A DNA stretch of 36,072 nt from Flavobacteriales bacterium (GTDB lineage: Bacteria; Bacteroidota; Bacteroidia; Flavobacteriales; Flavobacteriaceae), in assembly GCA_004213965.1 (NCBI GenBank), contig SGZI01000006.1:1-36072 (forward strand), read 5' to 3'. This document shows positions 1 to 9,979 of this stretch, one piece after another. Position 1 is the first letter of the stretch. Each line of letters starts with the position of its first letter. The notes below the pieces were generated by a model that had not been told where the DNA came from, did not search any database, and saw only the letters and a program-made list of their open reading frames with translations. A program made the translations under genes and the position numbers.

Positions 1-2
1 AG

Positions 3-1214
3 AGATTTGACAATCTCTTGCCAAAATTAATGGACCGAACTGGTATTGATATGTGGATTTTAATTTCGAGAGAATATAATGAAGATCCTGTATTAAGAAA
101 TATGCTTCCTGCGGAGTGGTTAAATGCAAGGAGAAGAACAATTATATTGTTTTATAGAGATAAGGAAAACAATTCTTTAGATAAATTAGCAGTAGCAAGA
201 TATAATTTTGGTGAAAATATAATTTCAGCCTGGGACAAAGAATCAGAACCTAACCAATGGAAAAGGTTAAATCAGTTAATTGAGGAGAGAGATCCTAAAA
301 AAATAGGAATTAACTTTTCAAAACATTTTAATATAGCTGATGGAATTGATAAAACTGATTATGATGAATTTATTGCAAATATTTCAAAATTAAATAGAGA
401 AAAAATTGTTTCTGCTCAAAAACTAGCAACAGCTTGGATCGAAACAAGAACAGAAAGAGAAATGAATATTTTCAGTGATATTGTCCAAATTACTCATGAT
501 ATTATAGATGAAGCATTTTCCCCTGAAGTTATAGAGGTTGGAGTTACTACTACTACTGATATTGAATGGTGGATGAGAGAAAAAGTAACAAAGATGGGAT
601 TAGAAACTTGGTTTCACCCATCTGTTGATATACAAAGAAATGAAGAAAAAAACCAAGATCATTTAAGATCGTTTTCTAATAGACCTGACAAAAAAATAAT
701 TCAAAAAGGAGATTTATTGCATTGCGATTTTGGTATTACCTACCTAAGATTAAATTCAGATTGTCAGCAAATGGCATATGTGATCAAAGATGGTGAAAAA
801 GAAGTTCCAAAATTCCTTCAAAAAGCTTTTAAAGAAGGTAATAAATTACAAGATATTCTTACTTCAAATTTTCTAGAAGGTGATAGTGGAAATACTATAT
901 TATTAAATTCATTAAAGAAGGCTAAAGATCTTGGCCTAAGACCTTCAATATATACTCATCCATTAGGTTCTTATGGGCATTCTTCTGGACCAACAATTGG
1001 AATGTGGGATTCACAGTCTGGTGTTAAAGGAAATGGAGATTACCCATTGTACAAAAACACAGTATATGCAATTGAACTTAATATTACTAGTTATATTAGT
1101 GAATGGGGTAGAGATATTAGGATTATGCTTGAAGAGGCAGGGTTTTATGGAGAAAATGGGTTTAGGTATGTAAATCAAAGACAGACTAACATTAAGCCTA
1201 TATATTCAAATTAA
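3..1214 (+). CDS. M24 family metallopeptidase (Xaa-Pro aminopeptidase-like), 5' truncated by window edge
   Basis: Frame is open from nt 3 (RFDNLLPKLMDRTGIDMW...), so the TTG at 18 is probably not the real start. Pita-bread metal-ligand pattern visible: HCDFG...LNSDCQ, THPLGSYGHSSGP, YAIELN, IMLEEAGFY. Confidence 0.85.
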   Translation, partial: RFDNLLPKLMDRTGIDMWILISREYNEDPVLRNMLPAEWLNARRRTIILFYRDKENNSLDKLAVARYNFGENIISAWDKESEPNQWKRLNQLIEERDPKKIGINFSKHFNIADGIDKTDYDEFIANISKLNREKIVSAQKLATAWIETRTEREMNIFSDIVQITHDIIDEAFSPEVIEVGVTTTTDIEWWMREKVTKMGLETWFHPSVDIQRNEEKNQDHLRSFSNRPDKKIIQKGDLLHCDFGITYLRLNSDCQQMAYVIKDGEKEVPKFLQKAFKEGNKLQDILTSNFLEGDSGNTILLNSLKKAKDLGLRPSIYTHPLGSYGHSSGPTIGMWDSQSGVKGNGDYPLYKNTVYAIELNITSYISEWGRDIRIMLEEAGFYGENGFRYVNQRQTNIKPIYSN

Positions 1215-1275
1215 TATAATTGGAATTATAAATAAATTAAAGAATAATACATAAATTGCCTGAAATTTTAATCAA

Positions 1276-1731
1276 ATGAGAGTTTTCTTTAAATTTTTAA
1301 TCTTTTTTTTCATTTCTATCTTTTCAATAGAATCATTTTCACAACAACTATATAATGTTCAAAGGGGGCAGAGAGGCTACATTCCACCTCCTAAATATGA
1401 AGCATCAGCGTATATTACTACCCTTGATGTATATGAAGAATTAAATAAAGTTTTACCGGTTTGTGTAACAACTTTTTCTTTAGATGAATTTGAAGCCCAA
1501 ATTTTAAAAGGAATGTTATTAAATAAATATGAATCATATAACTCAATTGTTTCAAATACAGACAATTCTAAAGAATCTAGACAAGAACAATTAAAGCAAT
1601 TAGATATTGATTTTGTTAAATCATTAACTATTATTTTAACTCCAGATGAAATTACTACATATGTAGATATGGATTTTAGTGATAAGAAAAAGGGTAAGAA
1701 AAAAAGAAAAAAAAAGAAAAGAGGAAAATAA
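1276..1731 (+). CDS. Hypothetical secreted protein with signal peptide and Lys/Arg-rich C-terminal tail
   Basis: 151-aa ORF; hydrophobic N-terminus ending in SFSQQ; C-terminus DKKKGKKKRKKKKRGK. Confidence 0.7.
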   Translation: MRVFFKFLIFFFISIFSIESFSQQLYNVQRGQRGYIPPPKYEASAYITTLDVYEELNKVLPVCVTTFSLDEFEAQILKGMLLNKYESYNSIVSNTDNSKESRQEQLKQLDIDFVKSLTIILTPDEITTYVDMDFSDKKKGKKKRKKKKRGK

Positions 1732-1742
1732 AACTTTAATAA

Positions 1743-1922
1743 ATGATGAATAAAAACACAGTATTGGGTTGGGCTACATTTATAATGATATTAGTAGGGA
1801 TATTATTAATTTGTTTAGGTGTATTTAAATATAATGAAATTGCAGGTTGGGGTTTTGTTTCAGTAGGTGTAGGATTTTTTGCAATAGCCTGGGTTTTTAA
1901 TGCTTTAAAAGGAAGAGTTTAG
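1743..1922 (+). CDS. Small two-TM membrane protein, CAL67264-like family (59 aa)
   Basis: Not in the supplied ORF track. ATG at 1743, TAG at 1920-1922: MMNKNTVLGWATFIMILVGILLICLGVFKYNEIAGWGFVSVGVGFFAIAWVFNALKGRV. Resembles a small membrane protein family I recall from Flavobacteriia. Confidence 0.75.
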   Translation: MMNKNTVLGWATFIMILVGILLICLGVFKYNEIAGWGFVSVGVGFFAIAWVFNALKGRV

Positions 1923-1925
1923 TTT

Positions 1926-2390
1926 TTAAAATTTCAATTCCATTTTAATATCAGCCCTTTTATATGGAGATCCTGCTTTTATAGGTATTTCAACAAACCC
2001 GTATTTTTTATAAATATGTATAGCATTTTCTAAGATTCTATTAGAATATAAAACCAACTTATTTAATCCCATTTCTTTTGCTTTTTTAATACAATTTTCT
2101 AAAATTTCTTGTCCAATTTTTTTTCCTCTATACTCAGTAGATACTGCCATTTTTGTTAGTTCATAGCAATTTTCTTCCTTTAGATACATTAAAGCAACAG
2201 TTCCTACAATTTTAGCATCATATTGTGCAAATAAAACTATTCCCCCAGATTCAATTATGAATTTCTTAGGATTTGAAAGGACCTCCTTATCATGCTTTTC
2301 TATATAGAAATATTTTTTTAGCCATTCTACATTTAGCTCATAAAAATATTTAGAGTATTCTTCTTTAAAGTCTAATATTTTAACTGACAT
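1926..2390 (-). CDS. GNAT family N-acetyltransferase
   Basis: MAVSTEYRGKKIGQEILENCIKKAKEMGLNKLVLYSN...IHIYKKYGF: acetyl-CoA-binding R/Q-x-x-G-x-G/A type motif. Confidence 0.85.
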   Translation of the reverse strand: MSVKILDFKEEYSKYFYELNVEWLKKYFYIEKHDKEVLSNPKKFIIESGGIVLFAQYDAKIVGTVALMYLKEENCYELTKMAVSTEYRGKKIGQEILENCIKKAKEMGLNKLVLYSNRILENAIHIYKKYGFVEIPIKAGSPYKRADIKMELKF

Positions 2391-2454
2391 ACATATAAAT
2401 ATATTTTTTAAAATTAATATTAATATATTTATTGGCTTAATAATGCTACTTTAT

Positions 2455-4143
2455 ATGAATAAGTTAATAGAATGTGTTCCAAATATTTCTGAAGGAAGAG
2501 ATCTGGATATAATTAACTCAATTACAGACGTTGTTGAGAAGTGTGATGGAGTAAGACTATTAAATGTAGATCCTGGGAAAGCAACTAATAGAACAGTTAT
2601 CACTTTTATTGGTGAACCAGAATCTGTTATAGAAGCTGCATATCAGCTAATAAGTAAATCAAAAGAAGCAATTGATATGAGTCATCATTTAGGTGAACAT
2701 CCAAGAATGGGTGCTGTTGATGTTTGTCCATTAATACCTGTTTCTAATATTACAATGGAAGAAACAGTAGATTACGCACATAAATTAAGCAAAAGAGTAG
2801 GAGAAGAATTAGGAATTCCAGTTTATTGCTATGAGAAAGCTGCTAAAAATAAAGGACGAATTAATCTTGCTGCTTGTAGATCAGGAGAATATGAAGGATT
2901 AGAAAAAAAGATTTCTTCTAAAAACTGGAAGCCTGATTATGGGCCTAACAAGTATAATTTATCAATAAAAAAATCTGGAGCTACAGCTATTGCTGCTAGA
3001 GATTTTTTAATTGCATACAATGTAAATATTAATACAACATCTACTAGAAGAGCTAATTCCATAGCTTTTGACTTGAGAGAAGCAGGAAGAATTAAGAGAG
3101 AAGGAGGTAGGTTAAACGGAAAAGTTTTAAAAGACAAAAAAGGAAATATTCTTCGTGAACCAGGTTGTTTTAAAAATCTTAAGGGAATAGGCTGGTATAT
3201 TGAAGAATATGGGATTGCACAGATTTCATACAATTTAACTAATATAAATACAACTCCATTACATGAGGTGTTCGACAAAACATGTGAAAGAGCTCAAATT
3301 AGAGGACTTCGTGTAACAGGATCAGAGCTTATCGGGCTAGTACCAAAAAAAGTATTAATTGACGCAGGAAAATACTTCTTAAAAAAACAAAAAAGATCTT
3401 TAGCTATTCCGGATAAGCAGATTATACACATAGCTATCAAATCTCTAGGTCTTGATGAATTATCTGAATTTAAACCTAAAGAGAGAATAATCGAATATTT
3501 AATAGAAACAAAAAACAATCCCTTAGCAAAAATGTCAATTAAAGATTTTGCTAATGAAACCTCAAGTGAATCTCCTGCTCCAGGTGGTGGATCAATTGCT
3601 GCATATTGTGGTGTTTTAGGATCTGCTCTAGCAACAATGGTTGCAAATTTATCTGCACATAAAAGAGGATGGGATGATAAATGGGAATTCTTCTCTAAAT
3701 GGGGTCAAAGAGGAATTGCTTGCCAAAATAAATTATTAGATCTAGTTGACAAAGATACTCATGCATTTAATGAAATCATGAATGCGTATTCATTACCAAA
3801 AGATAATGCTAAGCAATTAGATTTAAGGAGTCAAGAAATTCAAAAGGCCACTAAAAATGCAATTAGTGTTCCATTTGAAATTATGAAAACATCTTTTGAC
3901 TCAATTGAAGTTATAATGAAGATGGCAGAAGAAGGTAATCCAAACTCAATTAGTGATGCAGGAGTGGCTATGCATTGTGCACGTGCTGCAATAATGGGAG
4001 CATTCTTGAACGTTAAAATCAATTGTAAAGATTTAGATGATAAGAAATATGTTCAAAAAATGATTAAATCAGCCAATGAGATTATTAGTAAAACTGATAC
4101 TTTAGAAAAGAAGATCTTAAAAATAGTAGAAGATAAGCTATAG
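2455..4143 (+). CDS. ftcD: Bifunctional glutamate formimidoyltransferase / formimidoyltetrahydrofolate cyclodeaminase
   Basis: N-terminal half MNKLIECVPNISEGRDL..., HLGEHPRMGAVDVCPLIPV is formiminotransferase. C-terminal half FANETSSESPAPGGGSIAAYCGVLGSALATMVANL is cyclodeaminase. Start chosen at the internal Met (2455) rather than 2443. Confidence 0.9.
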   Translation: MNKLIECVPNISEGRDLDIINSITDVVEKCDGVRLLNVDPGKATNRTVITFIGEPESVIEAAYQLISKSKEAIDMSHHLGEHPRMGAVDVCPLIPVSNITMEETVDYAHKLSKRVGEELGIPVYCYEKAAKNKGRINLAACRSGEYEGLEKKISSKNWKPDYGPNKYNLSIKKSGATAIAARDFLIAYNVNINTTSTRRANSIAFDLREAGRIKREGGRLNGKVLKDKKGNILREPGCFKNLKGIGWYIEEYGIAQISYNLTNINTTPLHEVFDKTCERAQIRGLRVTGSELIGLVPKKVLIDAGKYFLKKQKRSLAIPDKQIIHIAIKSLGLDELSEFKPKERIIEYLIETKNNPLAKMSIKDFANETSSESPAPGGGSIAAYCGVLGSALATMVANLSAHKRGWDDKWEFFSKWGQRGIACQNKLLDLVDKDTHAFNEIMNAYSLPKDNAKQLDLRSQEIQKATKNAISVPFEIMKTSFDSIEVIMKMAEEGNPNSISDAGVAMHCARAAIMGAFLNVKINCKDLDDKKYVQKMIKSANEIISKTDTLEKKILKIVEDKL

Positions 4144-4145
4144 AA

Positions 4146-5384
4146 TTAAGATATTAGTTCCCCTTTTAATATTATTTTGTGTATTTGATTTCCTCCAAAA
4201 TTATATGGAATTTCATCAATTGAGTTTATCTTATTTGTAATTATAAGATTGGCTATTTTATCTTTAGAAATACTACCAACTTTATCTTCAAGCCCCATAG
4301 CATAAGCTCCATTTATTGTTGCAGCATTAATAGCTTCTTCTGTAGTTAGTTTCATTTTAGTACAAGCTGTAGAAATTACAAAGTTCATATTTCCACTTGG
4401 TGAAGATCCAGGATTAAAGTCGCTGGCAATAGCTAATGGTAATCCAGAATCTATTAGTTTTCTTGCAGGCGCATAGTTAATTCCTAAAAAATAAGAACAA
4501 GTGGGTAAAACTACTGGAATAGTTGATCCTTCAGATAAAATTTTGATATCATTTTCTTCAAGAACTTCTAGATGATCTACTGATAGAGCATTATTCTCTA
4601 CAGCTATTTTTATGCCTCCTAGAATATTAAATTGATTTACATGTATTTTAGACCTAATATTATATTTTAGTCCTTGTTTAACTATTCTTTCAGTATCATC
4701 TGTTGAGAAATATCCCTTTTCACAGAAAACATCGATAAAATCAATTAAATTATTCTTTGAAAATTCAGGTAACATTTTTTGCAAAACTAGATTTATATAA
4801 CCTTCTTTATCATCTTTAAATTCATTAGGGCAAGCATGTGCTCCTAGGAATGTAGATTTAACTTGCATTTTGGAGTTTTCTTTAATCTCCTTAATTACTT
4901 GAAGCATTTTTAATTCTGATTCAAAAGTAAGGCCGTAACCAGATTTTATCTCAATTGCCCCAGTTCCTTGTCTAATAACAGATTCAATTCTCATCTTAGA
5001 CTGATTGTATAAATCTTCTTTTGAAGTATTTTGCAATAATCTTGCAGAGTTTAATATGCCACCACCTCTAGCTGCTATTTCTTCATAACTAAGCCCTTTT
5101 ATTCTATCAATAAATTCTTTAGAACGATTTCCTGAAAAAACAATATGAGTATGTGAGTCACACCATGACGGAAGTACCATTCTTCCTTTAGCATCTATAA
5201 CCTGATCAGTATTTATATTTTTAAGATCTTGCATTTTTCCAAAATCATTAATTTTTCCATCTTTAACGTATAAGTATGCATTATCTATTGATGGCAAAAA
5301 AGACATGTCTTCACCAGATACAAAGGAGATTTTATCAGTTCTACACTGAATTAGTTTTTTTATGTTTTTTATTAATAAGGACAT
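4146..5384 (-). CDS. hutI: Imidazolonepropionase
   Basis: Amidohydrolase motifs SWCDSHTHIVFSGNRSKEF, EIKSGYGL, ASDFNPGSSPSGNM. Confidence 0.9.
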   Translation of the reverse strand: MSLLIKNIKKLIQCRTDKISFVSGEDMSFLPSIDNAYLYVKDGKINDFGKMQDLKNINTDQVIDAKGRMVLPSWCDSHTHIVFSGNRSKEFIDRIKGLSYEEIAARGGGILNSARLLQNTSKEDLYNQSKMRIESVIRQGTGAIEIKSGYGLTFESELKMLQVIKEIKENSKMQVKSTFLGAHACPNEFKDDKEGYINLVLQKMLPEFSKNNLIDFIDVFCEKGYFSTDDTERIVKQGLKYNIRSKIHVNQFNILGGIKIAVENNALSVDHLEVLEENDIKILSEGSTIPVVLPTCSYFLGINYAPARKLIDSGLPLAIASDFNPGSSPSGNMNFVISTACTKMKLTTEEAINAATINGAYAMGLEDKVGSISKDKIANLIITNKINSIDEIPYNFGGNQIHKIILKGELIS

Positions 5385-5392
5385 ATCATTAA

Positions 5393-6778
5393 TTAAACCA
5401 TATCTTCAGGTTTAACCCAAGAATCATATTCTTCAGAGGTTAAATACCCAAGTTTAATTGCTTCATCCTTAAGAGAAGTTCCATTTTTAAATGCCTCATT
5501 TGCAATTTCTGCAGCTTTATAATACCCGATTTTTGTATTTAATGCAGTTACAAGCATAAGTGAGTTGTCAAGCTTAGTCTTTATTTCAGCTTTATTTGCA
5601 GTAATTCCGGACACACAATTAGTATTAAAGCTATTAGATGCATCAGCTAATAACCTAGCAGATTCAAGAATATTCGCAGCCATCATTGGTTTAAACACAT
5701 TTAGTTGATAATGACCTTGAGCACCTCCAAATGATATTGCAGCATCATTTCCTATTATTTGAGCGCAAACCATTGTCATTGCCTCACATTGAGTTGGGTT
5801 TACTTTTCCGGGCATAATTGAGCTTCCTGGCTCATTTACTGGTAGAGATATCTCACCAATACCACTTCTTGGACCTGAAGCTAGCATCCTAATATCATTA
5901 GCAATTTTATTTAATGAAACAGCTAACCCTTTTAATGCATTATGAGTTTCAACAATAGCATCATGAGCAGATAATGCTTCAAATTTATTTTTAGCAGATT
6001 TAAAAGGTAAATTGGTAAGATCTTTTATTATCTCTGCAACTCTATCACTATATCCGTCTGGGGTGTTTATTCCAGTTCCTACAGCTGTACCACCTAATGC
6101 AATTTCTGATAGATGATCCAATGAGTTTTTAAGACTGCTAATTCCATGCTCTAATTGAGATTCATAAGCTGAAAATTCTTGCCCCAATGTAATAGGAGTA
6201 GCATCCATAAGATGTGTTCTGCCAATTTTTACAATTGACTTGAATTCCTCTACTTTTAATCCAATGGAAGATTTAAGATCTTCAAGAGCTGGAATAGTTT
6301 TTTCAACAATCAATTTATATGTAGCTATATGCATTGCTGTAGGGAAGGTATCATTAGATGATTGAGACTTATTAACATCGTCGTTTGGAGCAATAAATTT
6401 CTCACCCTTACCCAGCTCATTTCCTAAGATTTGATGAGATCTATTAGAAATAACCTCATTTATATTCATATTAGTTTGAGTTCCAGAGCCAGTTTGCCAA
6501 ATTACAAGTGGAAATTCATCATCCAGCTTCCCTTCAAGAATTTCATCACAAACCTTTGAAATAACCTTTGATTTTTCTTTGTCAAGAATGCCTTTTTCTT
6601 GATTTGTTATAGCAGCAGCTTTTTTTAAAATAGCAAAAGCATGTATTAGTTCTAGTGGCATCGACCCATCAGGTCCAATTTTGAAGTTATTTCTAGATCG
6701 TTCTGTTTGAGCACCCCATAATCTGTTAGAGGGTACTTTAACCTCGCCAATGGTATCTTTTTCTATTCTATAATCCAT
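5393..6778 (-). CDS. fumC: Class II fumarate hydratase
   Basis: [28 protein letters not shown] signature; [25 protein letters not shown]. Confidence 0.93.
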   Translation of the reverse strand: MDYRIEKDTIGEVKVPSNRLWGAQTERSRNNFKIGPDGSMPLELIHAFAILKKAAAITNQEKGILDKEKSKVISKVCDEILEGKLDDEFPLVIWQTGSGTQTNMNINEVISNRSHQILGNELGKGEKFIAPNDDVNKSQSSNDTFPTAMHIATYKLIVEKTIPALEDLKSSIGLKVEEFKSIVKIGRTHLMDATPITLGQEFSAYESQLEHGISSLKNSLDHLSEIALGGTAVGTGINTPDGYSDRVAEIIKDLTNLPFKSAKNKFEALSAHDAIVETHNALKGLAVSLNKIANDIRMLASGPRSGIGEISLPVNEPGSSIMPGKVNPTQCEAMTMVCAQIIGNDAAISFGGAQGHYQLNVFKPMMAANILESARLLADASNSFNTNCVSGITANKAEIKTKLDNSLMLVTALNTKIGYYKAAEIANEAFKNGTSLKDEAIKLGYLTSEEYDSWVKPEDMV

Positions 6779-6797
6779 GATTGATTATATATATATG

Positions 6798-6805
6798 CAA
6801 ATTTA
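6798..6805 (-). promoter_or_regulatory. Putative Bacteroidota -7 element (TAAATTTG on minus strand) for fumC
   Basis: Minus-strand TAAATTTG matches TAnnTTTG, about 20 nt upstream of the fumC ATG. No clear -33 TTTG seen. Confidence 0.35.
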
Positions 6806-6904
6806 CGCATTTTAGTTGATTTGCTCTATTATTTTGCTAATTCTATAAAGTATTTTGTTGAAAAATAATTTTTCAATATTTAGCGATATAACTACCTATT
6901 ATTA

Positions 6905-6912
6905 TATCTTTG
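6905..6912 (+). promoter_or_regulatory. Putative Bacteroidota -7 element (TATCTTTG) for the small ORF at 6934
   Basis: TAnnTTTG match about 21 nt upstream of the ATG at 6934. No convincing -33 partner. Confidence 0.35.
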
Positions 6913-6933
6913 CCATAATATTTTTATCTGAAT

Positions 6934-7101
6934 ATGTTTGAATTTGATCAATACTTGGGTTTTCTAGCATTTATGACAATTGTCTCTATGGGTTTTTGGT
7001 TAATGTTCTTAATGCTACTTGTTGTAATTCCTTACTGGGTTGTTGGAGCATTAATAGAAAGAATTAATGAGCTTCTAGAAGAAAGAAAAGCTAAAAAATA
7101 G
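6934..7101 (+). CDS. Small membrane protein, hypothetical (55 aa)
   Basis: Not in the ORF track. MFEFDQYLGFLAFMTIVSMGFWLMFLMLLVVIPYWVVGALIERINELLEERKAKK: hydrophobic core plus charged helix. TAnnTTTG promoter element immediately upstream. Confidence 0.65.
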   Translation: MFEFDQYLGFLAFMTIVSMGFWLMFLMLLVVIPYWVVGALIERINELLEERKAKK

Positions 7102-7110
7102 CTCTATTTC

Positions 7111-9555
7111 TTAAAATTCAAAAGACCCGTCATCATAACTTTGTCTCTGTTGATTTCTATTCTGGTTTTTCTTTTGATTAAACCTGTAGGTAAAGTTTAA
7201 GGTAAAAGACCTTCTTCTCCATCTCCACTCAGAATTATTATAAAAAGTATCATTAAATGTCTCAGTTCTCCATCCTCTTTGATCTAAAAGGTCACTTATA
7301 TTTAGGGTTAATGAAGCTTTGTCTTTAAATAGCTCTTTACTGAAAGCTAAATCAATTGAAACATCCCCTTCACTTTTACTTACTGCAGTTTCAGAAGGAC
7401 CTCTAAGATTCATTCTAGTTTGCCATTCTATTTTTCCAGGAAGAGTTAATTTATTATTTAATCTATAACTCCAACTTACATTTTCATTATCATAAACAAT
7501 ATCATTATAACTTCCCTCTACTTTATTGCTATATACATTAAAATTTGAAGATATATTCCACTTTCTTCCTTTTCTATAAGATAGATTTAACTCAAAACCA
7601 AACCTAGTATTAGTTGATAAATTTATAGGGTATCTTTCAGTTATAGGTACATCAACACCATTTATTTCAGCAGTTTCGCCTGTTTGCTCAGATATAAAAT
7701 TAAATGTATTTGTAGACTTTTGATAGTAAGCAGAAGTATTAATTGTAAAAGAAGACTCATATCTTTTTAAATATCCAAAATCAATGTTGTTAGAGTAGGT
7801 TGGATCTAAATTTGGGTTTCCTCTAAAAATATTTATTGGACTTACTTTAGTAGGGAAGGGGTTTATAAACCTTGACCAAGGTCTTCTAATTCTTCTATTA
7901 TATCCGAAAGTTAATGTCTCATCTTCAGAAATTTCTAAACCAAAATTAAATGTTGGAAAAAGCCCAGTTTCATTTTTATTAGTAAAATCCTCAATAGTTA
8001 ATTGATTGATATCTTTATTTGTGTTCTCAAGTCTTAAACCTACTAAAAAAGAGTATTTATCCTCAACTTTTACACCATACTGAGTGTATAAAGCACTTAT
8101 TCTTTCTTTGTACTGGAATAAATTACTTTGATTTAGATCTTCAACAGGAATAAAGTTTTCATAATCATAAACTCTATAATCAGTGATATCATCATCTTGA
8201 CTTATTCTAAATCCTGCTTCAAATTGCCTGTTTTCACCAATAGGGTTCACATAATCACCTTGGATTAAATAAGATTCACTTTCTTGATTACTTTCAATTA
8301 ATTCTTCAAGAATATCATTTTCTGAGATTATTGCATCTTCCCATTCTTTAGAATTATCATACTGTAAGTCAATAGTTAATTTATGTCCAGAATCATTAAA
8401 GTTTCTTTCAAAATTTAAGTTATATTCCCTGTTAAAATCAATTTCTTTTTCATTTTCAACTTGCACTGTTTGATTTAAGATATTCCCAGTACTATCTAAT
8501 TCATCTAAATTGTTTGTTTGTGAATCATCAGATTCAGACTGATTATAGAAAAAAGAACCCACAACTGATGTCATGTCATTTATATACCATTCTACACCAT
8601 TATTGGTGAAAAAGCTATTTCTGTCTCTTTCGGTCTCCCTATTTTCTTCAAAGAATGTGCTAGGCTGATCACCATTATAATATTCTGAATAATTATAACC
8701 ACTACCAGGACTAAATCTGTCACTAAATCCCGAAGAATTGAAAAAGTTAATTTTACCATTCCTGTAATTTAGATTTGATGAAAGCCCAGTTCTTTCTGGA
8801 TAACCAATATTTGAGCTTATAGAGCCATTCAGACCTAATTTTTTATTCTTTCTAAGAATAATATTTATAATTCCACCGCTTCCTTGCGCTTCATATCTTG
8901 CAGAAGGAGATGTGATTACTTCAACCTTCTCAATTGCATCAGATGGAAGTTGTTGTAGAAATTTCGAATCTATACCCACTAAACTTGAAGGTTTCCCATT
9001 GATTAATATTCTAGCGGCATCATTACCTCGTAATAAAATATTTCCTTCTAAGTCTACAGAGACTGAAGGAATATTATCTAATACATCCCCGGCATTACCT
9101 CCTTTAACTGTTAAATCTTGCCCAACAGTATATATTTTTTTATCTAGTTTAATTTCTACCGTAGTTTCTTCTGCAATAATTTCCACCGCATCCAATGCCT
9201 CTACATCCATAATTAAAGAGATAAGTCCAAGGTCTTTATTTTCATTAACACTAAGATTATTAATTGTATAATTTTTAAATGAAATGTATTCAATAAGTAT
9301 ATTATAATCCCCTTTTGATGTGGGAATATTAAAAATACCGTCTTTATCTGTAATGCCGCCAGTTACAACGCTGTTTTCTTCAACTTTTAATATAGTCACA
9401 GTAGCATACTCTAAAGGCTCTCCACTTTCAGAGTCAATTATTTTTCCAAATACATTAAATTGATTTGTAAACTCGGATCCTTTATAAGGATTTTGAGAAA
9501 AGGAGAAGAATACGATAAATAGAAAGGTGTAGACACTTAGAATAGCCTGCTTCAT
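7111..9555 (-). CDS. TonB-dependent receptor-type outer membrane beta-barrel protein with N-terminal carboxypeptidase regulatory-like domain
   Basis: Signal peptide; GKIIDSESGEPLEYATVTILK (CarboxypepD_reg-like); plug-like KGGNAGDVLDNIPSVSVDLEGNILLRGN...ARILINGKPSSL; C-terminal beta-barrel ending in SFTLNFTYRFNQKK. Confidence 0.88.
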   Translation of the reverse strand: MKQAILSVYTFLFIVFFSFSQNPYKGSEFTNQFNVFGKIIDSESGEPLEYATVTILKVEENSVVTGGITDKDGIFNIPTSKGDYNILIEYISFKNYTINNLSVNENKDLGLISLIMDVEALDAVEIIAEETTVEIKLDKKIYTVGQDLTVKGGNAGDVLDNIPSVSVDLEGNILLRGNDAARILINGKPSSLVGIDSKFLQQLPSDAIEKVEVITSPSARYEAQGSGGIINIILRKNKKLGLNGSISSNIGYPERTGLSSNLNYRNGKINFFNSSGFSDRFSPGSGYNYSEYYNGDQPSTFFEENRETERDRNSFFTNNGVEWYINDMTSVVGSFFYNQSESDDSQTNNLDELDSTGNILNQTVQVENEKEIDFNREYNLNFERNFNDSGHKLTIDLQYDNSKEWEDAIISENDILEELIESNQESESYLIQGDYVNPIGENRQFEAGFRISQDDDITDYRVYDYENFIPVEDLNQSNLFQYKERISALYTQYGVKVEDKYSFLVGLRLENTNKDINQLTIEDFTNKNETGLFPTFNFGLEISEDETLTFGYNRRIRRPWSRFINPFPTKVSPINIFRGNPNLDPTYSNNIDFGYLKRYESSFTINTSAYYQKSTNTFNFISEQTGETAEINGVDVPITERYPINLSTNTRFGFELNLSYRKGRKWNISSNFNVYSNKVEGSYNDIVYDNENVSWSYRLNNKLTLPGKIEWQTRMNLRGPSETAVSKSEGDVSIDLAFSKELFKDKASLTLNISDLLDQRGWRTETFNDTFYNNSEWRWRRRSFTLNFTYRFNQKKNQNRNQQRQSYDDGSFEF

Positions 9556-9637
9556 AATATGTATAAATTATTTATTTTCTGCGAAGATATATTAAATTAT
9601 TAAAAAAAATTGGTAAAATATTAGACATTAACATTTC

Positions 9638-9979
9638 TTATATAATTTCTAATACGTTTTCAGGTGGCCTTCCTATAATTGCTTTATTATTTGACTCAAC
9701 AATAGGTCTCTCAATTAACTTTGGATTATCTGATAATATTTCAATTATTTCATCATTAGTTAAGTCCTTGGTTTTAAAATTGTCCTTCCATAGTTGCTCA
9801 TTTCTCCTAACCAGATTAATTGGCTCTATATCAAGCTTAACAATTAGGTTTTCAAGTTGAGTTTTAGATAAATTATTTTTCAGGTATTCTATAATCTTAA
9901 ATTTAATATTCTTATCTTTTAATATCTGAAGAGTTTCTCTTGATTTTCTACATCTAGGATTGTGATAAATTATTTTCAT
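9638..9979 (-). CDS. arsC: Arsenate reductase / Spx-like thioredoxin-fold protein
   Basis: HNPRCRKSRETLQIL active site and LIERPIVE; 113 aa. Start codon overlaps the prfB stop by 1 nt (TAATG). Confidence 0.85.
   Translation of the reverse strand: MKIIYHNPRCRKSRETLQILKDKNIKFKIIEYLKNNLSKTQLENLIVKLDIEPINLVRRNEQLWKDNFKTKDLTNDEIIEILSDNPKLIERPIVESNNKAIIGRPPENVLEII

Noticed and set aside
973-1173. 66-aa + ORF inside the M24 peptidase
   Set aside because: Alternate-frame shadow of a well-supported CDS with no family resemblance. The same applies to 1377-1565(-), 2937-3278(-), 3294-3518(-), 3840-4022(-), 8912-9271(+), 12057-12242(+), 17814-18107(+), 23599-23844(-), 26097-26309(-), 28539-28730(+), 28749-28940(+), 29280-29465(+), 31060-31422(+), 31691-31930(+), 35253-35552(+) and 35565-35804(+).
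1214-1229. TATAATTGGAATTATA dyad after the M24 gene as a terminator
   Set aside because: Only 7 bp with a 2-nt loop and no T-tract; too weak to call.
2391-2442. AAATATATT...AATATATTT inverted repeat in the GNAT/ftcD divergent region
   Set aside because: Pure A/T low-complexity sequence; a repeat like this is expected by chance in such intergenic DNA.
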